From positions 723,760 through 787,759 of the forward strand of contig KV908359.1 of NCBI GenBank assembly GCA_002005505.1: a stretch of 64,000 nucleotides of DNA, in the 5' to 3' direction. This DNA is from Botryococcus braunii (Eukaryota; Chlorophyta; Trebouxiophyceae). The notes under the pieces are model-generated. The model did no database searches, was not told the origin of the DNA, and saw only the letters and a list, made by a program, of their open reading frames with translations. The position numbers and the translations under genes are program-made. This document shows positions 1 to 9,805 of this stretch, in pieces (positions within the stretch are counted from its first letter, which is position 1; every line of letters begins with the position of its first letter).

Positions 1-234
1 CGAGCATTATTTGAACGACATCTACAACAGATCGGAGGACCCAGCAAACCCGAATACTGGGAAGAAAGGGCAGCCTACACAGCAGTGGAGTGTGCTCTCG
101 CCACTCTTGACGAGGACTTCCTACTTTCCCTTTTGGGCAGCAGAAAAGGATTCAGCCCAGAGGAGTGGTGCACGGACCCAGATAACGGAGACGAAGACGG
201 GGACTCGCAGCGTTCAGAACCTAACGAAGACTGA
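1..234 (+). CDS. ORF0 of copia element A, C-terminal part
   Basis: Frame 1 is open from the first base to a TGA at 232-234, giving about 77 C-terminal codons of an accessory protein (ORF0) whose start lies left of the window. It corresponds to about residues 98-174 of the complete copy at 41084-41608 (minus). Visible features are an Ala/Glu-rich helical stretch (AAYTAVECALATLDEDF) and a very acidic tail rich in Asp, Glu and Ser. The gag ATG follows 16 nt after the stop, so the two frames are probably read from one RNA by reinitiation or leaky scanning. I recognise no known domain and function is unknown. Homologous ORFs precede gag in elements C and G, which argues for a real gene. Confidence 0.7.
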   Translation, partial: RALFERHLQQIGGPSKPEYWEERAAYTAVECALATLDEDFLLSLLGSRKGFSPEEWCTDPDNGDEDGDSQRSEPNED

Positions 235-250
235 GTGACATTCGAGCAAC

Positions 251-3200
251 ATGGCGAGGAAGAGATCTAAATCAAGGGAGCCATCAGAGGAGGAGCCCAC
301 AACAGAGGAGGTGTCTACATCGTCTCCCACACGACAGCCATGTACACCCAGTACATCAAAGGGTGAGGGAGATGTACTTCCTAAGGTCATAGCCACCCAA
401 GTCAAGGTGCATATTAAGCTGGATCGTCATGGCACAAATTTTGTGGTATGGGACAATGCCTTCACTGCGGCTAATAGTGCTAAGGGTTCTTTTCCTGCCA
501 TTCAGTCAGCCATGCCTGGGACTATCCAGAATGCTGCTGCAATGCTTCTGCTGTATGAGTCAGTTCCAGAGGAATGGTTAGGGGAAGTGTCAAGTAAGCC
601 GTCAGCATATGATGCATATCTGTTCATTTGCAAGAAATTTGTTGGTGGTTACAACATTCAAGCCAATGCAGACTGGCTGAAGGAAATGTCAAGAGGGATG
701 AAACGTGGAGAAACGATCTCTCAGTATGTGTCTAGAATGATAAATCTCAAAATCTCCTTGAAACGCAACGGCCATGACCTCTTGGATGGTCATGTGGCCA
801 CTCAGATAGTGCATGGACTGCCAGCAGCAGCTAATCCTCCCGGGCTGTTACCAACTGCAGTAGCTTACCCCCTGGATGAACTGGCAGCTCTCATTTCCAC
901 CACTGCAGAGGCTTCTGGCTACAACGATGATGGAGAACAGCCTGCCATGGTGATGAAAGCAATGCCTGCTCAACTAGAGACTGCTCCAGCCACTTCCACT
1001 AGCGGGGCCAATCCCTCCAGACAGCCAACAGACACAGAATCAAGGGGAGAAGTGAGGGGCACGTGCAACTACTGCCACAGGAAAGGCCATTTCTGGAGAG
1101 ACTGCCGCAAACGTCAAAGGGATGCAGAGACACAACGCAATGTGGTGGCAGCTGTACAGCAACTTGCTGCCATGTGGCCCCAAGGACAGTTTCCTGGTGC
1201 ACCCCAGCCACCTCCAAGCGTGCAGCATGCATTCCCAGGCACTGGAGCGTTCCCACTGCTGCACCCTCCTCCAGGCCCACCTTCTCCTCCCTCAGAAGGT
1301 ATGCCATACGTGGTATCTTATAATGTGCTGGATGGCAGTAAACGTCAACAGTCCAAACAGTCGTGGCTTGTGGACAGTGGAGCGTCTGTACATCTTGTGA
1401 ACAACCTTTCCCTGCTGCATGCCCCTACAGTACATGACCACCCTATTCCACTGCTGCTTGCTACATCTGATGCCACTGGGGGTATTGTTGCTACTGGGTC
1501 AGTGTGTCTCATGTCCTCTCAGCATATTCCAGTGTGGCTGCATCATGTCCAGTGTGTTCCCTCAGCCACCACCAATATTCTATCAGTATCTGCTGCTCTG
1601 CGTGATGGAATCCGGTTCAGTACAGATAGACTGGGAGCATTCACTGCTGTCTCCGGACCGAGTGGTTGGCAGATGCCTGTGAAACCAGAGAATGGCCTCT
1701 ATTATATTCACAACTGCCTCCCAGTAGCACCAGTGAAGGTTCCTTATTCAGTGACAGCTGCCCTGAAGAAATGCTTCAAAGGTCAAAGCCATGACTGTGC
1801 CAAACGTTTTCTGTGGCACAGCAGATTGGGACACCCAGGAGACCCATGGATGAAACGCCTGAGCAGTGAGCAACTGGTTACTGGTCTAGACACTTTAATG
1901 TCCCCTTGTGAAAAGTGTCCTAAGTACTGTAAAGCATGCATTGAGGGGAAGCATGCACGTCCCCCATTTGGTGAAAGCTCTAGACCTGCTGAGAAACCCC
2001 TTGACAGAATCCACATTGACACTGTGGGTCCCATATCACCAGCAGCCATTACTGGGGAACGCTTTTGGGTAACTGTAACTGATGAGGCATCTGGGTGGAA
2101 GGCAGTGCTGCCAGTGAAGTCAAAAGATGTAATTGGAGCTGTTGTCAGAGACCTAATTTTGTATTGGCAAACTGAGAAGGAAACTACAGTGAAGTGCATC
2201 CGCAGTGACAGAGGCACAGAGTTCTTAAATGCCAAGTTCAAAGAATTTTGTGCATCCCAGGGCACTAAGCTGGAGACATCTGCCCCATATACCCCTCAGC
2301 AGAATGGAGTTGCTGAGAGAGCCAACAGAACCCTCAAGGAGCGCACCAGGACCCTCCTCAATTTTGCTGCAGCAAGCCCTGTTATGTGGAAGGAAGCCCT
2401 GGAGACAGCCTGCACCCTCCTAAATATGGGACCCAGCACAGGCAGGCCCCTATCTCCCTGCGAAATGTTCATGGGATATAAACCAGATGTATCCTTGCTG
2501 CGCACATGGGGATGCCTTGCATTTGTGCACGTTCCTGATCAGCAGAGGGGGGCATTTGCACCAAAGGCTGTGGCTGGGATGTTCACTGGTTACTCTCCAG
2601 CATCAAAGGCATACCGTGTCTATATGGGAGGGGGGATATGGAGAGAGAGCAGAGATGTCCAATTTGTGGAACACATTCGAGGAGCTACTCGGGTGGGAAT
2701 GGCAATTCTCACTGACCAGCCTCAGCAGTTCTCATACCCTGAAGACTTACCAGGGCCAATGCACAGCAGCAACCCAGTGGTGTCATTGCCACAGCGCAGC
2801 ACGCAGAATCAGACTGTCAGCAGCCCATGCTCCAGCAGTAGACCTGACAGCTCCTTCCCAGTACCCTCTGACCAGGCTGCAACTGAGCCTGCTAGTCAGG
2901 GGAAGCTTTCCCAAGAGGAGGGCATTCTCAATGTGACTCCCGAATCAAGCACGGGAGAACAGCAGCCGGACTTGGATCAGTCCGAGGCTCTGGACGCAAT
3001 TCAACGACTGGCGCGAGGAAGTGCAGACGGCGGGCAACACCAACGGATCTTAGAGCGAGTACAGCAATCACTGCGTAACACTCATCCGGCTACTACCATT
3101 CCGCCTCCGGACGGACTGTCGCGGGCTCAACGCTACGAGCAACGAACTGCGGCTCGAGATATCCTGCTGGCACAGGATAAGGGAGAGAGCTGTGAGCGAG

Positions 3201-3877
3201 AGGGGATGACTGAAGGTGACACAGAGTCACAGGGACCAGGGGAAGCGCAGGAATTGGGGCAGGACACCGAGAGACCTGTGTCACTTGTAAGAGATGAGAG
3301 GGGGGCAGTCTCTGATCAGACTGCAGATGGTCCAAGTGAGATGAGCTGTACGGGTGGGACCTGTTCAGTGCCTGAGAGACATGTTAGAGATGAGAATTCA
3401 ATTTGTGATGCCCAAGGACAATGTGGTGCCAGCCACGCAAGTGTGGGCCATGCATGGGAGTGTGCTGCTGGGCCTGCGCCCCAGCGCTCATGTCTAAGAG
3501 GGAGCAGACAGAGAGAGAGAGAGACAGGGTCACAGCCTCAAGACAGACCAAGAGCTAATGCAATGCAGAGTGGTTCAAATGCCTGTGAGAGTCCTGACGG
3601 GACTGCAGACCGTCAGCCATGTGAGAGTGTGTCTGAGGAGGTGAATCGGAAGCTCAGACAGTGTGGGAATTCTCCCAATTACAAGAGCTTTCCGAGAGGT
3701 ACCTGTGTTTGGGAGGATGATGTTAGAGTGTCTGACAGCAAGCTTGAGAGGGCTAACTGTGAGTCTAAGAGAGAGAAAGAGCAGAGGGGGAGGTGTGGAT
3801 CTTTGCCCACAGTTCCCACATGCAGTGCGGCAACATTCAGCGAAAGAGTAGTGGGTGACAGTGAGTGTGAGAGTAAG
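251..3877 (+). CDS. gag-pol: Copia element A Gag-PR-INT-linker (5' part of split gag-pol)
   Basis: First 1,209 codons of a Ty1/copia polyprotein. Order: Gag with a CCHC zinc knuckle (CNYCHRKGHFWRDC, about residue 271); aspartic protease WLVDSGASVH (about 371); integrase HHCC finger (LWHSRLGHPG, about 520); integrase core with HIDTVGP (about 588), RSDRGTEF (about 650) and QQNGVAERANR (about 683); then a long low-complexity linker with Cys-containing motifs (GTCSVPERHV; RGTCVWEDDV). The frame stops being element A after codon AAG at 3875-3877, where element B is inserted; an apparent ORF extension to 3979 is B's LTR. The frame resumes at 12116. Start chosen at the ATG after ORF0. Apart from B it is uninterrupted, so A was probably intact when B landed. 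Confidence 0.95.
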
Positions 3878-3942
3878 TGTTATGTATTAGTTGGAGGATG
3901 CCGTAACTGTAAGCGGTACGTATGCCGTTGGAGAATCACTTC

Positions 3943-4269
3943 CTGTGAACACCACCAAGTAATCTCAATGTCTATATAGACCAGTGCTCGCACTGCCGTC
4001 TATATCTGCCGACTGCTCTCCGATCAGGACACCCTTGGCCCTTCAGCAGTCCCAGGAGTTTAATGGCTACTCCCAACCAATCGCTATAACCAGTGTGCAA
4101 CTCGTCACACACAAATAGCCTTACTGTTCGCACAACAGTAACACACAAGCAATGCAGCTCCTGTATTGAAATGAATGTGACAGCAGTATATCAAGCAATC
4201 CTTCAATACAGAGCAAACACTATTCAGCTTGGAGTTCGAAGCCCAGATGCATTCCACACCCCATCGAGA
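3943..4269 (-). other. Compact (intron-less) leader copy in B 3' LTR
   Basis: 327 nt that match, base for base as far as I can read, the four exon segments of 4299-4938 joined end to end. In sense (minus) orientation this copy lies downstream of the intron-containing one and runs directly into the last 65 nt of the LTR, as if spliced onto a fifth exon. The same arrangement recurs at 10667-10993 in the 5' LTR and in both LTRs of element D. Confidence 0.85.
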
Positions 4270-4298
4270 CTCGTTACAAATGGTTTACGTATATTTAC

Positions 4299-4938
4299 CT
4301 GTGAACACCACCAAGTAATCTCAATGTCTATATAGACCAGTGCTCGCACTGCCGTCTATATCTGCCTGCACCCGAGCGTTACGATTTACTTGTGGGTTCA
4401 TCAGTGTCCACAAAATATATCTAAACCACATGAAACACACACGCAACCTATCCACATATGTGTACGTACCGACTGCTCTCCGATCAGGACACCCTTGGCC
4501 CTTCAGCAGTCCCAGGAGTTTAATGGCTACTCCCAACCAATCTGCACAATATGTGGATCATCAGAGATCAAAACAAAACAGTTATTTAACCAGCAGGAGC
4601 ATGCTTGTTATACGTATCTGTACTCACCGCTATAACCAGTGTGCAACTCGTCACACACAAATAGCCTTACTGTTCGCACAACAGTAACACACAAGCAATG
4701 CAGCTCCTGCAACACAAGACACATGTAATGTTTCATAATCAGCAGAAACATCAGTATGCATGTGCTTAACGCCTACGATCGCAGCCACACGACTGCGACC
4801 GTTACCCTTGCCAGCGATCGCAAGCTTACCTGTATTGAAATGAATGTGACAGCAGTATATCAAGCAATCCTTCAATACAGAGCAAACACTATTCAGCTTG
4901 GAGTTCGAAGCCCAGATGCATTCCACACCCCATCGAGA
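4299..4938 (-). other. Intron-containing leader copy in B 3' LTR
   Basis: 640 nt holding the same 327 nt of exon as the compact copy plus three insertions that read as GT-AG introns on the minus strand (CT...AC on plus): 4707-4829 (123 nt, GTAAGC...TTGCAG), 4542-4627 (86 nt, GTGAGT...GTGCAG) and 4366-4469 (104 nt, GTACGT...GTGCAG). 640 minus 313 is exactly 327. Exon 1 is preceded by GGCAG (sense), a possible acceptor, and exon 4 is followed by GTAAATATAC, a possible donor; the 29 nt at 4270-4298 also run GT...AG. Confidence 0.85.
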
Positions 4939-5386
4939 CTGCCAAGCTTGCTCGCGATCTGGCGTTTCTATGCCTTCTGATCGTAACCGGCGGTAACGGT
5001 ACAGTTCCTTTCGAGAGGCTGTACCGTACTGCATGGTCACATAAACAACCCTGAGTTGGCCCTATGCCAACGTGTAGCTCTATAGCTGCACCAGGGATCT
5101 CATACTTATACACGCGTACACACTCAATAGAGTCTTTACCTTGTGACCTTACCGTCACTAGCACAAGACCTGTACTGCATGGAGGTCACTTATATGATCA
5201 ACCTAACTGAACATAATACAATACCCTTTGACACGCAATCAGGCGCATCTTCTTACTTGTACTCCACACGTGGAGAAATTCAAGTTATACAATGTTTCCT
5301 AAAACCACTTGATAACCTGATAGCGCCCCCTGTATCTAGTACGTTTGCCATCACGTATCTATACGTACCTATCAGTTTATACAACA

Positions 5387-5399
5387 ATCTTCCCCTTTT
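5387..5399 (-). promoter_or_regulatory. Polypurine tract of element B
   Basis: Reads AAAAGGGGAAGAT on the minus strand, directly before the 3' LTR: the expected plus-strand primer site. The same 13 nt are found in element D at 46932-46944. Confidence 0.8.
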
Positions 5400-5488
5400 A
5401 GAAAACATGTATAATGTCGTTCATTAATGTTGAGTTCAATTGTTCCCATTAACGCACTACTCTTCCGAGCCAAACTTAGAATCTTTGA

Positions 5489-5516
5489 AGCCCTAAAGCC
5501 CTAAAGCCCTAGAACT
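5489..5516 (-). repeat. Telomere-like TTTAGGGC repeats in 3' UTR of B
   Basis: Three tandem GCCCTAAA-type units on the plus strand (TTTAGGGC on the sense strand) between the gag-pol stop and the PPT. Conserved in element D near 47033-47054. An 8-nt unit, close to but not identical with the plant telomere repeat TTTAGGG. The rest of 5400-5530 shows nothing recognisable. Confidence 0.7.
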
Positions 5517-5530
5517 TCAACACTCTAGGC

Positions 5531-8500
5531 TTAACCCATTCTCAAGCTGTCACGGTGCTTGAGAAATGCTGGACTGGCCAACGGCTTTGTAAAAATGTCA
5601 GCCAGATTTTCCTCTGTGTTGACGTACACCGGCGTGATCTGCCCCCATGCTACCTTTTCCCTCGCTTGATGATAGCACACGCTAATATGCTTGGTGTATT
5701 TGGACAATACATGGTTTTGCAGATTTGCAATACAGCCCATGTTGTCCATTCTTAATTCTACACCAGACACAGACTGACCGAGCTCCTCCAACAAGCTCCC
5801 AAGCCATACTCCTTCCTTTATTGCATGGCTGGCCGCAATAAACTCCGCCTCGACAGTGGAAGTAGCAACTGACTGTTGCTTCTTACTTCCCCACGACACT
5901 GCTCCCCCATTCAGCATGAACACGAAACCAGTTGTTGATTTTCGTGTATCAACATCTCCCGCAAAATCTGAATCTACAAAGCCAGCCAGACTTTGCTTCC
6001 CCTTTCCCCCATAAACCAAACCCATCTCCTTGGTGCCCAACAGGTATCTCACAATCCTCAACCCTGCACGCATGTGTGCAGTGGTTGGGGCAGCACGGTA
6101 ACGTGCCAGCAGGCTTACTGCCTGTGAAATATCAGGACGAGTGGTATTGGCCAGGTACTGCAGTGACCCTACGAGTTCCAGGTACCGGTGTCCGTCCGGT
6201 AGTGGAGACCCTGAACCCGCACTCTCATCCCCCACCTTCCCTTGTGGAAGCTCTGTCTGCACAAAGCTTTTACACATGGGTGTGCTCACTCCCTTGTCAC
6301 TCTCACTCACTCCAAATGACTCCGCAAGATCCTTGATCTTCTGAGTGTTGGAAATCACTATCACTCCCCCATCGCGATCGCGCCTGACTTCACTTCCCCC
6401 CAAGTCGTGAACCTTAAATCTTGCTTTCAACTCACCCTTGATTTCTGACACTCTCTCACCACTCTTGCAGATGATCAGCAAATCATCCACATAGGTAACA
6501 ATGAACGCCCGGTCTTCACCCCTTCCGGAGTCCAAGAATAAGGCCGGGTCGCTCCTACATGCCTTGAAACCCATCTCTCCAAGATCCTTGGAGAGCCTTT
6601 TGTGCCATGCCCGAGGTGCCTGCTTGAGTCCATACAAAGCCTTTCTCAAGCGAAACACCTCCCTTTTATCACCATTAGAGAAACCAGGAGGCTGCGTTAC
6701 ATACACCTCCTCCTCTAATTCTCCATTGAGAAATGCCGTCTTGATATCCACTTGGTGGATTTCAAGATTTTCTGTTGCTGCAATATTCAGCAACACTCTC
6801 CTACATGCATGGGTGCTGACAGGTGCAAAGGTTTGATCACAATCTATACCTTCTACCTGCCTGCAACCTTGCGCTACGAGTCTTGCCTTAAACCGGATGA
6901 CATCGCCATATTCATCCGTCTTTAAGGCAAACACCCAAATCAGAGGAATCACTTTTGCTCCCTCTGGCCTCCTCACCACCTCATACGTGTCACATTCTTC
7001 AATAGCATCTAGCTCCTCTTGCATGGCTTGCTTCCAGTACTCCTTTTGAGGACTGGCAAGCGCTTCTCCAATGTGTTTTGGAATGGACAACTCTGATGCT
7101 TTCAATTTTGCCTCCTCAACTACTACTGCATGGGCTTTCACTTGCGTGTGATATGCCCCAGGAACATACTTATCTGGCGGGCCAACTCTCTCTCTCAATT
7201 CGTAACGCCCACCACCTCTTCCCCTCTCTGCATTCTCCTCATTATCATGCTGCTCTTCGTCTCTCTCACTTGCCTGCCCTTGACTTTCACCATCACCATT
7301 TCCCTCATCAGTCACTTCCCCGGCTGGAAGTTCTGCAGGAAGCTGCTGCAGCACCTCCCGTGCACGCCTCATGACTTCATGCATATCGTCCGTTCGTAAT
7401 TCCGGGTTTATCGCAATTTCGCGCGGGGCATCAACTGCCTCTTCCAGGGAAACCTCAGGTACCTCCTCTTCATCATGAAACAACTCTTCAACCCTCACTT
7501 CAGGTTGTAGTGTGGGTGGAGTTACAACCGGATAGCCCAACTCATCTTCAATAAATCTCACATCCTTACTCACCATTACCTTGCCTTGCACCAGGATCCG
7601 ATACGCCTTGGATCCTGTTTCATATCCCACAAACATGCCCGCAACTGAGCGCGGACCAAGTGCTGACAGCTGCCTATCAGGCAGCTTCACATAAGCCAAA
7701 CAACCCCAAACCTTCAGGTGAGCAACTGAGGGTTTCTTGCCATAGAATGCCTCATACGGACAAGACTCCTTTCCACTGACGGCACTCACATTCAGCAGTC
7801 GTACCACAGTGTGTGCTGCCTCAGCCCATAGTTCAGGCCCTGCCTCTGCTGTGAAGAGGAGAGCCCTCACTCGTTCCTTGATTACCCTGTTTACACGCTC
7901 TACCTTGCCATTTTGTTGAGGCGTGTACGGTGCAGAGGTCTGATGCGCGATCCCCTTTCTGGCAAAGAAATCTGCCAGCTCGCGATTTACAAATTCAGTA
8001 CCTCTGTCCGTCCTAACAGTGCCAACTTTACATTTGGTTGACACCTCCCAATTCAAGAGGACCTCTTGAACGAGTGCTCCTACCTCAGTCTTTGAACTGA
8101 ACGTCCTGATTTGGATTCTATGCGAGAAGTCGTCCAAAAGGACCAGCATATACTTCTCTCCATTCAGCCCAGCCACAGGCAGCTCTCCCACTACGTCCAT
8201 ATGGACCAGCTGAAGTCTCTCAGTAGACTCAGCCGCAGTGGAGGAAGGCGTGGGAGTCCTAGTCTGCTTCCCCCGTATACAACCGTCACAGTGAGTCACA
8301 ACTCTTTCTACTTCACCCACACTTCCTTTAACCTCATTCACAATCTGCTCTTTCAACATTCTTGACATGCATACAACTCCGGGATGTCCCAACCTTTTGT
8401 GCCACAACTCTGTCTCTTCTCGTGTTGTTACTAAAAGTGCAGCCGCCCCTCCCCATGCACAGAGCCCACTTTTGTGTGACAGGAAGTATAAGCTCCCTTT

Positions 8501-9805
8501 CGGTTCAATATCACATATGAACTCATTTGCCTGGCACATGACAGCCACATATTCCCCTTTTTCATTTACAGAGAATGTGCAACCATCTTTGACAGCAGCT
8601 GACACGGACAAGAGGTTATCAGTCGCTGTCGGGACATACTCAACATGTGTAAGCAACACACTTCCCCCACCTTGCACAGATAAACACACATTTCCCTGTG
8701 CCTTTCGCAATCCTTGACCATCACTCGCTGCCAGTCCCAGTGGTTTGGCTTCATCATAAACAATGACATTGGACATTAAATGCAAATCATTGCATATATG
8801 GTTAGTAGCACCCGTGTCAACAATCCACTGCCCTTCCCCAGTGTTTTGTAACTTTGAGGATGCCATCCCTGCCCTTGGATTTACCTCTTCTCCAGTGGGT
8901 GGGTTACCTCGGTTAGGAGGGTGCACAAGTCTTGGGCAGTTCACTTTAATATGCCCCCTCTCACCACACTCATAGCATGTCCGATAATCGTTCCTGACAG
9001 CCGGACCCGGCTTACGGACAACAGCCGCCCTTGGAGCCCTTGGTTGCTGATCATTGAAACCGATGGTTTCTGCAACCACCCTTATAGCAGCCAAGGTTTG
9101 GTTAACATTGCATGTAGCAGTGGAAGAAGATAAACTTGGTTTATGAGCATCAAACTTGTACGGAAGGCACTTCAGGATTGACTTCTTAAGTTTTGTTTGT
9201 GTTACTGGCATGTTGTTATCATTCAGTCTTTTTGCCAGCAGCTCTTTCCTAGCCACATATTCTTCCAACGTGCCCTCATTCCCCATTATTTCACTGTCCA
9301 ACAGCTCCAGCCATTGGTCATTGATTTCCAAGTTTGCTCCCCCTTGGAACTGGCTCATAATCCATTTAAATGCCACTGCTGCAGATTCAGCAAATGCCAC
9401 CTTCTGAGCCCACACTTCTGGAACCTTTTGCAGCAACAAATGCAGTGCCACTGCATCCCCTTTAGTCCCAGGCATGGACGTTTTTAGGCATTCCAGCACA
9501 TTCCTGCTCACGGCACAATGGAACACATTTTGTTTCCAGATGTCCAACGAAAAACCCAGTCTATCTAAGGAGGTGGTGACCTGCAGACTGGAGTTCACTG
9601 GACTCGTCGGATCTTCCCGGCCAGATGTACTGGCCGGTTCAGATCCCCTAGCCACTGCTGTTCCAACTCCTGAATCTCTTCCCATGTCAGTCGCTGTAAC
9701 CCCATCACTGGTTCCAGCCACCCCCGTGAGATCCCCTCGTAGGTCTGGAAGTAATCCGGATGGAGCCGCAACGGATTGAGTCCCAGCTCCTCCACCTCCC
9801 TCCAT
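5531..9805 (-). CDS. gag-pol: Copia element B Gag-Pol polyprotein
   Basis: 1,424 codons, single open frame. Gag core starts near residue 73; CCHC knuckle CYECGERGHIKVNC near 277; protease IVDTGATNHICND near 327; integrase finger LWHKRLGHPG (about 467) with CDGCIRGKQ (about 505); integrase core at MDVVGELP (about 535), RTDRGTEF (about 597) and QQNGKVERVNR (about 633); reverse transcriptase from about 915 with catalytic YVDDLLII near 1105; RNase H with DSDFAGD near 1280 and the C-terminal NLADIFTKPL. Its first 70 codons overlap ORF0 in the -1 frame, so the true Gag start may be later or reached by frameshift. Compared with A, C, E and F it lacks the FLG(C)Q segment after the catalytic motif (HDLGGSEV instead of HDLGEVKDFLGCQV), a net loss of 18 nt that keeps frame. 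Activity is therefore doubtful. Confidence 0.93.
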   Translation of the reverse strand: MEGGGGAGTQSVAAPSGLLPDLRGDLTGVAGTSDGVTATDMGRDSGVGTAVARGSEPASTSGREDPTSPVNSSLQVTTSLDRLGFSLDIWKQNVFHCAVSRNVLECLKTSMPGTKGDAVALHLLLQKVPEVWAQKVAFAESAAVAFKWIMSQFQGGANLEINDQWLELLDSEIMGNEGTLEEYVARKELLAKRLNDNNMPVTQTKLKKSILKCLPYKFDAHKPSLSSSTATCNVNQTLAAIRVVAETIGFNDQQPRAPRAAVVRKPGPAVRNDYRTCYECGERGHIKVNCPRLVHPPNRGNPPTGEEVNPRAGMASSKLQNTGEGQWIVDTGATNHICNDLHLMSNVIVYDEAKPLGLAASDGQGLRKAQGNVCLSVQGGGSVLLTHVEYVPTATDNLLSVSAAVKDGCTFSVNEKGEYVAVMCQANEFICDIEPKGSLYFLSHKSGLCAWGGAAALLVTTREETELWHKRLGHPGVVCMSRMLKEQIVNEVKGSVGEVERVVTHCDGCIRGKQTRTPTPSSTAAESTERLQLVHMDVVGELPVAGLNGEKYMLVLLDDFSHRIQIRTFSSKTEVGALVQEVLLNWEVSTKCKVGTVRTDRGTEFVNRELADFFARKGIAHQTSAPYTPQQNGKVERVNRVIKERVRALLFTAEAGPELWAEAAHTVVRLLNVSAVSGKESCPYEAFYGKKPSVAHLKVWGCLAYVKLPDRQLSALGPRSVAGMFVGYETGSKAYRILVQGKVMVSKDVRFIEDELGYPVVTPPTLQPEVRVEELFHDEEEVPEVSLEEAVDAPREIAINPELRTDDMHEVMRRAREVLQQLPAELPAGEVTDEGNGDGESQGQASERDEEQHDNEENAERGRGGGRYELRERVGPPDKYVPGAYHTQVKAHAVVVEEAKLKASELSIPKHIGEALASPQKEYWKQAMQEELDAIEECDTYEVVRRPEGAKVIPLIWVFALKTDEYGDVIRFKARLVAQGCRQVEGIDCDQTFAPVSTHACRRVLLNIAATENLEIHQVDIKTAFLNGELEEEVYVTQPPGFSNGDKREVFRLRKALYGLKQAPRAWHKRLSKDLGEMGFKACRSDPALFLDSGRGEDRAFIVTYVDDLLIICKSGERVSEIKGELKARFKVHDLGGSEVRRDRDGGVIVISNTQKIKDLAESFGVSESDKGVSTPMCKSFVQTELPQGKVGDESAGSGSPLPDGHRYLELVGSLQYLANTTRPDISQAVSLLARYRAAPTTAHMRAGLRIVRYLLGTKEMGLVYGGKGKQSLAGFVDSDFAGDVDTRKSTTGFVFMLNGGAVSWGSKKQQSVATSTVEAEFIAASHAIKEGVWLGSLLEELGQSVSGVELRMDNMGCIANLQNHVLSKYTKHISVCYHQAREKVAWGQITPVYVNTEENLADIFTKPLASPAFLKHRDSLRMG

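Larger units (their letters stand above)
3878..5386 (-). repeat. 3' LTR of element B
   Basis: 1,509 bp. On the plus strand it starts TGTTATGTATTAG and ends TTTATACAACA. It contains a compact leader copy (3943-4269) and an intron-containing copy (4299-4938) of the same sequence, separated by 29 nt. The 5' third in sense orientation (plus 4939-5386) is the presumed U3. Confidence 0.95.

Noticed and set aside
4651..5040. A 129-codon sense-strand ORF inside B's LTR (again at 11375-11764)
   Set aside because: It crosses the GT-AG intron 4707-4829 and has no recognisable protein features; it looks like a by-product of LTR sequence.
5489..5516. Genuine telomere or interstitial telomere
   Set aside because: Only three 8-nt units, at the same place in the 3' UTR of two elements; it is part of the retrotransposon.
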